Positions 7,205-15,540 are shown, counted from the stretch's first letter. The stretch: DNA of 27,833 nucleotides from an uncultured Lachnoanaerobaculum sp. (GCA_937925515.1 CALALP010000067.1:1-27833); one strand, 5' to 3'. Made by a program: numbers and translations. The notes: a model not told the origin generated them from the letters alone.

Positions 7205-8323
7205 ATGATGAAAAGATATCTTAATTTTACACTTATAGCTTTAAGTTTGGGAGTATTAACAGCTTGTTCAGGTGCAAAGACAAGCACAAATGAAACTAAA
7301 AATGAAACAACAACAGTTGCAAATGAGTCTAAGGCTGAAACTGAAACCAAAAAAGCAGCCGAATCTGAAACCAAAGCAGCTGAAAGTGCAAATTCAAATG
7401 AAAATACAGCAAGCTATCCAATGGTTATAAAACATGCTTATGGAGAAACAAAGGTTGAGAAAAAGCCTGAAAGAATAGTTACTATTGCATGGGAAAATAA
7501 TGATACTCCTTTAGCACTTGGTATTGCTCCTGTCGGTGTATCTGCCGCAAACTTTGGAAAAGTAACTGATAATAGACTTCATGCATGGGCTGATGAGGCT
7601 TTCAAGAAATTAGGTGTAGATAAGCCTAATGTATTTGATGACACAGCAGGTCTTAATTTTGAGGAAATAGGAGATGCAAAACCGGATATTATATTAGCAT
7701 CATACTCAGGCATTTCACAAGAAGAGTATGACACACTTAGTCAGATAGCACCTGTTATTCCATACAAGGAAAAACCTTGGCAGACTCTTTGGAGAGCCCA
7801 AACAATAGAAAATGCAACTCCTTTAGGACTTGAAAAAGAGGCTAAAAAATTAGTAGAGGATACAGAAAAACTTATAAAAGAAAAGGTTGATGCACGTCCT
7901 GAAATAGCAGGTAAGACTGCAGCATTTGTTATGATTTCTCCTGAAGATTTAAGTAAATTTTTCTTATATCTTCCTACTGATCCAAGGTCTGCATATTTAC
8001 AAGATTTAGGACTTTCTGTTCCTGAGAGTGTAAGTAAACTTGCAAAGGAAAATACAGAATTTTATACCACAATAAGTAGAGAAAATTCTGATATGTTAAA
8101 AGATGTTGATATTTTAGTAACTTATGGAACAAGTGAACAATTAGCAGCTTTACAAGCTGATGAAATCTTATCAAGTATACCTGCAATTAAAAATGGTGCA
8201 GTTGTATTTATGGATTCTACAAGTGATCTTGCAGGTGGTGGAACTCCAAGTATTTTATCAATACCTTACAATATTGATACATATCTTGATTTGATTTCTG
8301 AGGCTGCAAAAAAAGTTAAATAG
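7205..8323 (+). CDS. Iron-siderophore ABC transporter substrate-binding lipoprotein
   Basis: Captures an iron complex, probably a ferric siderophore, outside the membrane and delivers it to the FecCD permeases. The 372-aa product has a short signal peptide ending in the lipobox LTAC, with Cys21 as the lipidation site. A Glu/Lys/Thr/Ala-rich, partly repetitive linker follows (about residues 25-70), then a FhuD/FepB-type periplasmic-binding fold starting at KPERIVTIAWENNDTPLALG. The segments NFEEIGDAKPDIILASYSG and IAPVIPY fit this class. AAGGAGG (7189-7195) is 9 nt before the ATG. It is first in a four-gene operon with a strong, probably iron-controlled promoter. Which siderophore is bound cannot be read from sequence; heme is less likely. 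Confidence 0.9.
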   Translation: MMKRYLNFTLIALSLGVLTACSGAKTSTNETKNETTTVANESKAETETKKAAESETKAAESANSNENTASYPMVIKHAYGETKVEKKPERIVTIAWENNDTPLALGIAPVGVSAANFGKVTDNRLHAWADEAFKKLGVDKPNVFDDTAGLNFEEIGDAKPDIILASYSGISQEEYDTLSQIAPVIPYKEKPWQTLWRAQTIENATPLGLEKEAKKLVEDTEKLIKEKVDARPEIAGKTAAFVMISPEDLSKFFLYLPTDPRSAYLQDLGLSVPESVSKLAKENTEFYTTISRENSDMLKDVDILVTYGTSEQLAALQADEILSSIPAIKNGAVVFMDSTSDLAGGGTPSILSIPYNIDTYLDLISEAAKKVK

Positions 8324-8337
8324 ATAAGGATTAGATA

Positions 8338-9345
8338 ATGAAAACAAGAAGAATACTGTTTCTAATTGCAATAGTTTCACTTCTTATACTTACAGTTTTT
8401 GCCTCAGTAGCTTTTGGGGCAAAAGCTGTTTCAATAAATAGTATAATTTCAGCTTTTTTAGCTAAAGATTCATCTTCTTATGAAGTAAGCGTTGTTTTAG
8501 CGAGATTTCCAAGAACTGCTTTTGGGCTTATTGCCGGAGCGGCACTTGCTATTTCCGGTGTTTTAATGCAGGCATTAACCGGAAATCCTATTGCAGATCC
8601 AAGTATACTTGGAGTAAATACAGGTGCATCTTTATTTGTTGTAGTTGGGATTGCATTTCTTAATATACAAACAGGTTTTGCATATATTTGGCTTGCATTT
8701 ATAGGTGCAACTGTAACTGCTGTATTTGTATATGGCTTGTCCTCAATAGGTGGTGGAGGCGTTACCCCCATAAAACTTGCCCTTGCAGGAGCAGCTGCAA
8801 GTACGGCACTCTCCTCTTTAACTAGTGCCATTATGTTGCCAAATAATCAAGTTATGGATAGATTTAGATTTTGGCAATCAGGAAGTATAGGAGGTGCAGG
8901 TTGGAATGATATATCACTTTTATTACCATTTTTAATTATAGGTTTTATACTTTCAATATATTTGTCATCTTCACTTAATGTGCTTGCTATGGGAGATGAA
9001 GTTGCAACAGGGCTTGGAGTTCATATAGGTAGAGTAAGAATATTATCAGCATTTGCCGGAGTACTTCTTTGTGCCTCTACAACTGCTCTTGCAGGCCCGA
9101 TAGGTTTTATTGGGCTTATGGTGCCTCATTTTGTAAGACTTATATTTGGAAATGATTTAAAATGGGTTATACCTGTTTCTGCCATTACAGGTGCAGTACT
9201 ACTTCTGTTTGCTGATGTTTTAGGTAGAATGATAAATAGCCCCGGAGAACTTGAAGTTGGTATAGTTACTGCAATAATGGGAGCACCAATATTTATATTG
9301 ATTTGTAAGACTTCCACTACTAATATGCAAAGGCGTATTCAATAA
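8338..9345 (+). CDS. FecCD-family iron-siderophore permease, subunit 1
   Basis: Integral membrane subunit of the siderophore importer, 335 aa, with the alternating hydrophobic pattern of the roughly ten-helix BtuC/FecCD fold. Family signatures are ARFPRTAFGLIAGAALAISG, MQALTGNPIADPSILGVNTG, the cytoplasmic coupling region AMGDEVATGLGVHIGRVR and GPIGFIGLMVPHFVRLIFG. It begins 14 bp after the lipoprotein gene, with AAGGA 7 nt before the ATG, and pairs with the next gene product as a heterodimer. It corresponds to the FepD/FhuB/FecC position. Confidence 0.92.
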   Translation: MKTRRILFLIAIVSLLILTVFASVAFGAKAVSINSIISAFLAKDSSSYEVSVVLARFPRTAFGLIAGAALAISGVLMQALTGNPIADPSILGVNTGASLFVVVGIAFLNIQTGFAYIWLAFIGATVTAVFVYGLSSIGGGGVTPIKLALAGAAASTALSSLTSAIMLPNNQVMDRFRFWQSGSIGGAGWNDISLLLPFLIIGFILSIYLSSSLNVLAMGDEVATGLGVHIGRVRILSAFAGVLLCASTTALAGPIGFIGLMVPHFVRLIFGNDLKWVIPVSAITGAVLLLFADVLGRMINSPGELEVGIVTAIMGAPIFILICKTSTTNMQRRIQ

Positions 9346-9358
9346 GGGGGGGCATAAA

Positions 9359-10393
9359 ATGAATGATATGAAACTTTCAGAACTTGTTGCAAAAGCGTAT
9401 AGAAAAAGACAACTTAAATATGTCTTTATATGTAGCATACTTGCTCTTATTGTGATAGGTCTTATCTATATAGGAATGACTTTTGGAAATACAATATATT
9501 CTCCTAGAGTAGTTTGGGAAAATTTGGTTGGAATAAGAGATGATAACAAGTTTACTATTGTAACACTTAGATTTCCTAGAGTTCTTATTGGGCTTTTATG
9601 TGGTATTTCTTTTGGAATTGCAGGAAATACTTTTCAAAGAATATTTCAAAACCCACTTGCAAGTCCTGATATTATAGGAGTTACTTCAGGAGCGGCACTT
9701 GGTGCTATGATTTGTATGCTTGTTTTTAAGTTAAATGCCTCAATCACTTCAATAGTAGCACTTACATTTGGAATGGCAGTAGCCACTATTATATATGTGA
9801 TTTCAGGAGGAAAAGGTTTTCAAAATGGAAGTCTGATACTTATAGGAATAGGAATGCAGGCATTTTTAAGAGCAGTTATTTCTTGGATACTTCTTAAGGC
9901 ATCATCTTACGATGTGGGAAATGCTCTCAGGTGGCTTAGTGGTAGTCTTAACAATATGAAAATTGAATATGCCTATCCTTTAGCCATTGTTTTAGTTATA
10001 GTACTTATATTTGTATTTAGCATGGGAAAAACAGTATCTGTCATACAATTAGGAGATGAGCTTTCCTCTACCCTAGGTGCAAGACCTACATTTTCAAGGA
10101 CTGTTTTGATATTTCTAACATTACTACTTACTGCATTTGCAACTGCCGCCACAGGCCCTATTGCATCAATATCTTTTCTTGCAGGGCCTATTGCATCGAG
10201 AATAAGTTCTTCAGGTAGAAATAACATGGTTTCATCTGCACTTATTGGAGCTATATTGGTGCTTGCCTCAGATTTAGTTGGGCAATATGCATTTGCAGTA
10301 AAATATCCTGTTGGTGTAATTACAGGAATACTTGGAGCACCATATTTACTATTTCTTCTATTTAATATGAATAAGAAAGGAGCATCTGCATAA
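9359..10393 (+). CDS. FecCD-family iron-siderophore permease, subunit 2
   Basis: Second membrane subunit of the importer, 344 aa, with an N-terminal cytoplasmic tail of about 25 residues before the first helix. Diagnostic stretches include LRFPRVLIGLLCGISFGIAG, FQRIFQNPLASPDIIGVTSG, the coupling segment QLGDELSSTLGARPTFSR and GPIASISFLAGPIASR. The last carries SFLAGP where the usual FecC motif is FVGL(I/V)xPH, a common divergence in the partner subunit. The start is supported by a G-rich site (AAGGGGGGG, about 9344-9352) 6 nt before the ATG. Its stop codon overlaps the ATPase start by one base, indicating translational coupling. Confidence 0.92.
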   Translation: MNDMKLSELVAKAYRKRQLKYVFICSILALIVIGLIYIGMTFGNTIYSPRVVWENLVGIRDDNKFTIVTLRFPRVLIGLLCGISFGIAGNTFQRIFQNPLASPDIIGVTSGAALGAMICMLVFKLNASITSIVALTFGMAVATIIYVISGGKGFQNGSLILIGIGMQAFLRAVISWILLKASSYDVGNALRWLSGSLNNMKIEYAYPLAIVLVIVLIFVFSMGKTVSVIQLGDELSSTLGARPTFSRTVLIFLTLLLTAFATAATGPIASISFLAGPIASRISSSGRNNMVSSALIGAILVLASDLVGQYAFAVKYPVGVITGILGAPYLLFLLFNMNKKGASA

Positions 10394-11184
10394 TGAAAAA
10401 ACATTTATTAAGTGCTAAAAATTTACAACTTGGATATGAACAAAAGGTCATAGTTGAAAATATGCAGCTTAATGTTCCTGACGGCAGAATAAGTGTAATC
10501 ATAGGAGCAAATGGTTCAGGAAAATCAACACTTTTAAAAGCACTTTCAAGACTTTTAAAGCCTATGAGAGGAAGTATTGAACTTGATAATATAGAGCTAT
10601 CTAATTTTAAGGCTAAGGAACTTGCCAAAATTTTAGGGTTACTTCCTCAATCTCCACTTGTTCCTGAGGGGATAAAGGTTTCTGACTTAGTTTCAAGAGG
10701 TAGGTATCCTTATAGAAAATTTTTACAGGGAATGACAAAAGAGGATTTTGAGATAGTAACTGAGGCTCTTAAACTTATGGGAGTTTTAGATTTAGCTGAT
10801 AGAAATATTGACGAGCTGTCAGGTGGTCAAAGGCAGAGAGTTTGGATTGCACTTGTAATCGCACAAAGTACAGATATTTTACTTCTTGATGAACCTACTA
10901 CATATCTTGACATTGCTTATCAAATTGAAATATTAGATACATTAAGAAATATTAATAAAATTAAAAATACTACTATAATAATGATACTTCATGATATTAA
11001 CCTTTCAGCAAGATATGCAGATTATATATTTGCTGTGGAAAAAGGAAATCTTGTAGCTGAAGGAAAGCCGGAAGATATAATAACACCTGAGCTTATGAAA
11101 AAAGTTTATGGGCTTAATTGTGAAGTTATCAAAGATCCATTTTCCAATACACCACTTATAATTCCTATAAGTAAAATGGATTAG
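10393..11184 (+). CDS. Iron-siderophore ABC transporter ATP-binding protein
   Basis: Cytoplasmic ATPase driving the siderophore importer, 263 aa. It has Walker A GANGSGKST (about residues 38-46), a Q-loop at LLPQSP, the ABC signature LSGGQRQRV, Walker B ILLLDEPTTYLD and switch His in ILHDINLS. This is the FepC/FhuC/FecE subgroup, as also shown by SRGRYPY before the signature. The TAATG overlap (10391-10395) couples it to the upstream permease. No obvious terminator follows; the rplU promoter starts about 20 bp beyond its stop. Confidence 0.94.
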   Translation: MKKHLLSAKNLQLGYEQKVIVENMQLNVPDGRISVIIGANGSGKSTLLKALSRLLKPMRGSIELDNIELSNFKAKELAKILGLLPQSPLVPEGIKVSDLVSRGRYPYRKFLQGMTKEDFEIVTEALKLMGVLDLADRNIDELSGGQRQRVWIALVIAQSTDILLLDEPTTYLDIAYQIEILDTLRNINKIKNTTIIMILHDINLSARYADYIFAVEKGNLVAEGKPEDIITPELMKKVYGLNCEVIKDPFSNTPLIIPISKMD

Positions 11185-11202
11185 CTTTAGAAATATTGAT
11201 AC

Positions 11203-11232
11203 TTGACTTATGAATTAGATTAATGTTATACT
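11203..11232 (+). promoter_or_regulatory. Promoter of the rplU operon
   Basis: TTGACT (11203-11208), an 18-bp spacer and TATACT (11227-11232). It lies just after the siderophore ATPase gene and before the L21 leader. Confidence 0.65.
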
Positions 11233-11235
11233 CAG

Positions 11236-11314
11236 GAGGTATGCCGCACAATGAGGTTGTAAGTTCTTTAGTAAGACACCAAAGTTGGCGAGTAATGATA
11301 AAAGGAGGACCAAC
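11236..11314 (+). promoter_or_regulatory. Probable L21 leader (5' UTR of rplU)
   Basis: About 75 nt of untranslated leader lie between the promoter and rplU. They carry GAGGT...ACACC-type pairing, the GCCGCACAATGAGG block and GTTGGCGAGTAATG just before the AAAGGAGG site. The position and this late block fit the autoregulatory L21 leader found upstream of rplU in Firmicutes. The match is from memory and was not verified by a covariance search. Confidence 0.55.
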
Positions 11315-11623
11315 ATGTACGCTATTATAGCAACAGGTGGTAAGCAGTATAAGGTAGCTGAGGGCGATGTAATAAGAGTTGAAAAACTTGGGCTTGAGGC
11401 CGGTTCAGAGTATGTATTCGATAAAGTTTTAGCAGTAAGTGATGATGAACTTAGAATAGGAACACCTACTGTTGAGGGTGTTACAGTAACTGCCTCAGTT
11501 ATTAAAGAGGACAGAGCTAAGAAAGTTATTGTATACAAGTACAAGAGAAAAACCGGATACCACAAGAAAAACGGTCATAGACAACATTATACTCAATTAG
11601 AGATTAAAAAAATTAACGCATAG
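11315..11623 (+). CDS. rplU: 50S ribosomal protein L21
   Basis: Large-subunit protein that binds 23S rRNA together with L20. The 102-aa product begins MYAIIATGGKQYKVAEGD and ends with the basic segment KKVIVYKYKRKTGYHKKNGHRQ, both typical of L21. The ATG at 11315 is chosen because AAAGGAGG (11301-11308) is 6 nt upstream and the family starts exactly here. A longer TTG-initiated frame from 11285 would translate through the ribosome binding site. It is first in rplU-prp-rpmA. Confidence 0.97.
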   Translation: MYAIIATGGKQYKVAEGDVIRVEKLGLEAGSEYVFDKVLAVSDDELRIGTPTVEGVTVTASVIKEDRAKKVIVYKYKRKTGYHKKNGHRQHYTQLEIKKINA

Positions 11624-11627
11624 TAAG

Positions 11628-11945
11628 ATGATTAGAATTAATGTTTATGAAAGTGTAAATTTACTTAAACTTGAATTATCAGGTCATGCCGGTTATGCAA
11701 AGCATGGAGAAGATATAATATGTTCAGCAGTATCAGCACTTTCAATTAATTTAGTCAATTCAGTAGAGAATTTTACAAAAGATAAGTTTTCTTGCCAAAT
11801 TACAGAAAATACCGGTGATTTAAAGCTTAGTATTAGTAATCCAAGTGAAAAATCAACACTTTTATTTAAAAGTTGTGTGCTTGGTTTAGAAAATATCTCA
11901 AAAGAATATGGTAAGAAATACATAGATATTACTTATGCAAAATAA
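11628..11945 (+). CDS. prp: Ribosomal-processing cysteine protease Prp
   Basis: Cleaves the N-terminal extension of ribosomal protein L27, a step needed for functional ribosomes in Firmicutes and some other phyla. The 105-aa product has the catalytic signature SGHAGYAKHGEDIICSAVS, with His20 and Cys32 as the catalytic pair. It lies between rplU and rpmA, 4 bp after rplU, which is the conserved position. The substrate site (MLKMNLQLF/AHKKG) is encoded by the next gene. The short gap to rplU and the lack of a clear ribosome binding site suggest coupling to L21 translation. Confidence 0.93.
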   Translation: MIRINVYESVNLLKLELSGHAGYAKHGEDIICSAVSALSINLVNSVENFTKDKFSCQITENTGDLKLSISNPSEKSTLLFKSCVLGLENISKEYGKKYIDITYAK

Positions 11946-11984
11946 CAAAGATTTACAAATTTTAATAAACAGGAGGTGAAAACC

Positions 11985-12275
11985 ATGTTAAAGATGAACC
12001 TTCAATTATTTGCTCATAAAAAGGGAATGGGTTCTACAAAGAACGGACGTGATTCAGAGTCAAAAAGACTTGGAGCAAAGAGAGCTGACGGACAGTTTGT
12101 TTTAGCAGGAAATATTCTTTATAGACAAAGAGGAACAAAGATTCATCCGGGTAACAATGTTGGACGTGGTGGAGATGATACTTTATTTGCCACAGTTGAC
12201 GGAGTTGTACGTTTTGAAAGAAAAGGTAGGGATAAGAAACAAGTTTCTGTTTATCCTAAAGGAGAGAACAAGTAA
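11985..12275 (+). CDS. rpmA: 50S ribosomal protein L27 (with cleavable N-terminal extension)
   Basis: L27 sits near the peptidyl-transferase centre, where its N-terminal tail contacts the tRNA ends. The 96-aa product begins MLKMNLQLFAHKKG. Prp is expected to cut after Phe9, exposing AHKKG. The body carries GSTKNGRDSESKRLG and GTKIHPGNNVGRGGDDTLFA. The ATG at 11985 is chosen over the GTG at 11976 because AGGAGG (11971-11976) overlaps that codon and lies 8 nt before 11985. It is the last gene before the terminator at 12294. Confidence 0.97.
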   Translation: MLKMNLQLFAHKKGMGSTKNGRDSESKRLGAKRADGQFVLAGNILYRQRGTKIHPGNNVGRGGDDTLFATVDGVVRFERKGRDKKQVSVYPKGENK

Positions 12276-12293
12276 GTTTTAGAAAGCATTTTG

Positions 12294-12326
12294 AGGGTGT
12301 TGCAAAGTAAGTTGCAACACCCTTTT
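12294..12326 (+). terminator. Intrinsic terminator after rpmA
   Basis: GGGTGTTGCAA (12295-12305) pairs perfectly with TTGCAACACCC (12312-12322) around a 6-nt loop, followed by only four Ts. obgE starts 30 bp later without an obvious promoter, so partial read-through is likely. The stem sequence resembles the joined ends of the structured repeat at 6755-6906. Confidence 0.75.
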
Positions 12327-12355
12327 CACATTGAATATTTATGAAAGGAAGTATT

Positions 12356-13627
12356 ATGTTTGCAGATAGTGCAAAAATTTTTATAAAGTCAGGAAAAGGT
12401 GGCGACGGACATGTCAGCTTTAGGAGAGAACTTTATGTCGCAGCAGGTGGACCTGACGGAGGCGACGGTGGAAAGGGTGGAGATGTCATTTTTGAAATAG
12501 ATGACGGACTTAACACTCTTACTGATTTTAGAATGAAAAGAAAATATATTGCCGAGAATGGCGAACCGGGTTCAAGAAGAAAATGTCATGGCAAAGATGC
12601 AAAAGATATAGTTATCAAAGTTCCGGAGGGGACTGTAATCAAAGATTTTGAAACAGGAAAAGTTATTGCCGATATGTCCGGAGATAATAAAAGAGAAGTG
12701 ATTCTTAGAGGTGGTAGAGGAGGTCTTGGAAATATGAACTTTGCTACTGCTACTATGCAAGTTCCTAAATTTGCAAAGCCGGGGCAAGACGGTAAAGAAA
12801 TGTTTGTACAGCTTGAGTTAAAAGTTATTGCAGATGTAGGTTTAGTAGGTTTTCCAAATGTAGGTAAGTCAACACTCCTTTCAAGAGTTAGCAATGCTAA
12901 ACCTAAGATTGCAAACTATCATTTTACTACTCTTAATCCTCATTTAGGTGTTGTAGATATTGCAGAGGGCGTAGGTTTTGTAATGGCAGATATTCCGGGG
13001 CTTATAGAGGGAGCATCTGACGGAGTAGGTTTAGGACATGACTTTTTAAAGCATATTGAAAGAACTAAGGTCTTAGTTCATGTAGTAGATGCGGCCTCAA
13101 CAGAGGGGAGAAATCCGATAGAGGATATAAAAGCTATAAATGCCGAACTTGGAAAATATGATGCAAGTCTTTTAGATAAACCTTGTTTAATCGCAGCAAA
13201 TAAAATAGATGTTATTGAAGACGGTGATCCAATATCTGAGCTAAAAAAAGCATTTGAACCTAATATAAAAGTTTATCCTATTTCAGGTGTTACAGGTTCA
13301 GGTATAAAAGAACTTTTATTTGCTATAAATGATTTACTAAAGACTGTTGATAGAACAACTAAAATTTTTGAAAAAGAATTTGAAATAGATTATAGTTCAG
13401 ATAGAAATCTTCCATTTACAGTTAGACTTGAAGAAGATGTATATGTAGTTGAAGGACCTAAGATTGAGAGAATGTTAGGCTATACAAATCTTGATTCAGA
13501 AAAAGGTTTTGACTTTTTCCAAAAGTTTTTAAAGACCTCAGGAGTACTTGAGGAACTTGAAAAAGCAGGTATTAACGAGGGAGATACTGTAAGAATGTAT
13601 GGACATGAATTTAATTATTATAAATAG
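12356..13627 (+). CDS. obgE: GTPase Obg (CgtA)
   Basis: Essential GTPase linked to late 50S assembly and stress signalling. The 423-aa product has the full family layout. The glycine-rich Obg fold (residues 1 to about 158) has GGPDGGDGGKGGD and LRGGRGGLGN. The G domain has GFPNVGKST at 165-173, the DIPGLIEGA switch and NKID. A C-terminal OCT domain (about 345-423) ends at VRMYGHEF. The ATG at 12356 is preferred to the one at 12341, since the AAAGGAAG site lies between them. It heads obgE-yhbY-nadD-yqeK-rsfS, next to rplU-rpmA as in many bacteria. Confidence 0.96.
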   Translation: MFADSAKIFIKSGKGGDGHVSFRRELYVAAGGPDGGDGGKGGDVIFEIDDGLNTLTDFRMKRKYIAENGEPGSRRKCHGKDAKDIVIKVPEGTVIKDFETGKVIADMSGDNKREVILRGGRGGLGNMNFATATMQVPKFAKPGQDGKEMFVQLELKVIADVGLVGFPNVGKSTLLSRVSNAKPKIANYHFTTLNPHLGVVDIAEGVGFVMADIPGLIEGASDGVGLGHDFLKHIERTKVLVHVVDAASTEGRNPIEDIKAINAELGKYDASLLDKPCLIAANKIDVIEDGDPISELKKAFEPNIKVYPISGVTGSGIKELLFAINDLLKTVDRTTKIFEKEFEIDYSSDRNLPFTVRLEEDVYVVEGPKIERMLGYTNLDSEKGFDFFQKFLKTSGVLEELEKAGINEGDTVRMYGHEFNYYK

Positions 13628-13639
13628 TTAGGAGAAGTT

Positions 13640-13936
13640 ATGACAAGTAAACAAAGGTCTTATTTAAAGGGGCTTGCAATGAATATTGATGCTGTTTTGC
13701 AGATAGGAAAGTCCTCTTTAACTGATGAGATTATAGATGCAATAATAGAAGTCTTAGAGGCAAGAGAACTTATAAAAATAAATGTTCTGAAAAACTGCTT
13801 AGACGATCCAAAAGAAATTGCAAATGAAATCACAAAGCATACAAGAAGTGAAGTAGTTCAGGTAATAGGTAAAAAAATTGTACTTTATAAAGAGGCTGAT
13901 GAACCTGAAAAAAGAAAAATTAAACTTCCAAAATAG
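13640..13936 (+). CDS. yhbY: YhbY-family (CRM domain) RNA-binding protein
   Basis: A 98-aa single CRM-domain protein, a family associated with pre-50S particles. Visible features are TSKQRSYLKGLAMNIDAVLQIGKSS at the start, which contains the GxxG-like loop region QIGKSSLT, then EARELIKINVLKNC and the C-terminal VVQVIGKKIVLYK. It lies 12 bp after obgE with AGGAG before its ATG, so it should be made with Obg. A lysine-rich tail (EPEKRKIKLPK) extends beyond the domain. The exact RNA target is not established. Confidence 0.9.
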   Translation: MTSKQRSYLKGLAMNIDAVLQIGKSSLTDEIIDAIIEVLEARELIKINVLKNCLDDPKEIANEITKHTRSEVVQVIGKKIVLYKEADEPEKRKIKLPK

Positions 13937-13941
13937 ACAAG

Positions 13942-14559
13942 ATGAGAATGAAAGAAATAGGCATTTTAGGTGGAACTTTTGATCCTATACATATTGGGCA
14001 TACAAAGCTTGGTATTGAGGCAATAAAACAATTTGACTTAAGTGAAATATGGATAATTCCGGCGTTTAACCCTCCACATAAAACATTAAAAAATGTAACC
14101 TCTTATGAGGATAGAGTAAATATGATAAGGCTTGCAATAGAAAATTTAAGTCAGTTTAAAATTTTAGAGATTGAAAAGATGAGAGGGGGCAAGTCTTATA
14201 CAAGTGAAACACTAAAGGAACTTGTAAGTTTATATCCCAAAACAAGATTTTCATTTATAATAGGTGCAGACTCACTTTATGAAATAGAAGATTGGCATAA
14301 ACCTGAGGAAGTTATGAAATTTGCAAGACTTTTAGTTGCACTTAGAACTTATGATAAGGCATATAAAAGTCTAGTAGAGCAAGTTGATTATTTAAAAGAA
14401 AAATATAATGCAGATATTGAAATAATAAGCTATAATAAAATAAATATTTCGTCAAATGAAATAAGAAGTTTAGTAAGCCAAAATAAGGATTATTCTGCTT
14501 TGGTTGACGAACAAGTTAAAAAGTATATTGAATCCAATAAACTTTACAAGGCTGATTAA
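13942..14559 (+). CDS. nadD: Nicotinate-nucleotide adenylyltransferase
   Basis: Joins nicotinate mononucleotide with ATP to make deamido-NAD in NAD biosynthesis. The 205-aa nucleotidyltransferase has the HxGH motif in GGTFDPIHIGH (about residues 10-20), PAFNPPHK, FIIGADS and the C-terminal ISSNEIR, the variant of ISSTxIR. It starts 5 bp after yhbY with no clear ribosome binding site, which suggests coupling. ATG at 13942 and 13948 are both possible and differ by two residues. The obgE-yhbY-nadD-yqeK-rsfS order is widespread in Firmicutes. Confidence 0.94.
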   Translation: MRMKEIGILGGTFDPIHIGHTKLGIEAIKQFDLSEIWIIPAFNPPHKTLKNVTSYEDRVNMIRLAIENLSQFKILEIEKMRGGKSYTSETLKELVSLYPKTRFSFIIGADSLYEIEDWHKPEEVMKFARLLVALRTYDKAYKSLVEQVDYLKEKYNADIEIISYNKINISSNEIRSLVSQNKDYSALVDEQVKKYIESNKLYKAD

Positions 14560-14570
14560 GAGGTAATTAA

Positions 14571-15143
14571 ATGGAAATTTTAGATATGAAAAAAATACTA
14601 AGAGAAGATTTAGCAGAATTAAGATATGAACATTCCATAGGAGTATCATATACTGCTGCTTGTTTAGCTATGAGATATGGGGAAGATGTAAAAAAAGCTG
14701 AGATAGCAGGGCTTTTGCATGACTGTGCAAAGGGAATTGATTCAAATGAACTTGAAAAACTTTGCATAAATACAGGAATAAATTTGAGTGAGGAAGATAA
14801 GAAAAGCCCTCAATGCTATCATGCATTCTATGCACCTGTTTTAGCAAAAGAAAAATACGGCATAGAAGATGAGTATATACTTTCATCGCTTAGGTGGCAT
14901 ACGACCGGTTGTAAAAATATGAGTTTACTAGATAAAATAATTTATTTAGCAGACTATATTGAGCCTAATAGGGGAAGTGCTACCTATCTGTCAGAGATAA
15001 GAAAGATTGCCTTTGAAGATATTAATCTTGCAATATATACTGCTACATTACAAACAATACAACATTTAAAAGATAAAAACATATTTATTCATGAGAAAAC
15101 CTTAGAATGTTTTGAATGGATAAAACAAGTAGTTAAAAAATAG
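14571..15143 (+). CDS. yqeK: YqeK-family HD-domain nucleotide hydrolase
   Basis: HD-superfamily metal-dependent phosphohydrolase. Characterised YqeK proteins hydrolyse diadenosine tetraphosphate symmetrically to ADP. The 190-aa product shows the expected ligands: H21 (YEHSIGV), H50-D51 (LLHDCAKG), H84 (CYHAFYAP), H110 (LRWHTTG) and D128 (LADYIEPNR). A GAGG site precedes the ATG. It follows nadD by 11 bp and precedes rsfS by 19 bp. The activity is assigned from family knowledge and was not shown here. Confidence 0.9.
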   Translation: MEILDMKKILREDLAELRYEHSIGVSYTAACLAMRYGEDVKKAEIAGLLHDCAKGIDSNELEKLCINTGINLSEEDKKSPQCYHAFYAPVLAKEKYGIEDEYILSSLRWHTTGCKNMSLLDKIIYLADYIEPNRGSATYLSEIRKIAFEDINLAIYTATLQTIQHLKDKNIFIHEKTLECFEWIKQVVKK

Positions 15144-15162
15144 ATTGAAAATGAGGGAGATT

Positions 15163-15504
15163 ATGGATACAAAGGAATTATTAACAAAAATTTATACTGT
15201 TCTTACGGAGAAAAAAGGAGAAAATATTTGTATTATAGATATTTCAAAAATATCTTCTCTCGCAGATTATTTTGTTATTGTGCATGGAAATAATGAGAAC
15301 CAAATTCAAGCAATGGCTGATACTATTTCTGAGAGAACACAGCCTGTAAGCCCAACAAATGTTGAGGGTTATAGAGGTGCAGATTGGGTTTTAATGGACT
15401 ATCAAGATATAATAGTTCATATTTTCAATAAGGAAAGCAGAATGTTTTATGACCTTGAAAGAATTTGGAGCGACGGAAAAGTAGTAGAGATAGATAAGCT
15501 TTAA
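15163..15504 (+). CDS. rsfS: Ribosomal silencing factor RsfS
   Basis: Binds L14 on the 50S subunit and blocks subunit joining during starvation. The 113-aa product has the family stretches ISSLADYFVIVHGNNENQIQAMAD, VEGYRGADWVLMDYQDIIVHIF and RMFYDLERIWSD. The ATG at 15163 is preferred, since GAGGGAG (15153-15159) lies just upstream; the earlier ATG at 15151 and TTG at 15145 overlap or precede that site. It is the last gene of the obgE run. A G6/C6 hairpin follows and meets convergent aroA. Confidence 0.93.
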   Translation: MDTKELLTKIYTVLTEKKGENICIIDISKISSLADYFVIVHGNNENQIQAMADTISERTQPVSPTNVEGYRGADWVLMDYQDIIVHIFNKESRMFYDLERIWSDGKVVEIDKL

Positions 15505-15510
15505 GAGTAA

Positions 15511-15532
15511 GGGGGGAAAACAACCTCCCCCC
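15511..15532. terminator. GC hairpin between convergent rsfS and aroA
   Basis: GGGGGG (15511-15516) pairs with CCCCCC (15527-15532) around a 10-nt loop. There is no T run on either strand, so it is not a standard intrinsic terminator. It may still protect 3' ends or slow polymerase. It fills nearly all of the 36-bp gap between the genes. Confidence 0.4.
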
Positions 15533-15540
15533 ATACCTGC

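Noticed and set aside
11285..11314. Longer L21 frame starting at TTG 11285
   Set aside because: It would translate through the AAAGGAGG site, and L21 proteins start at MYAII; the upstream bases fit an RNA leader.
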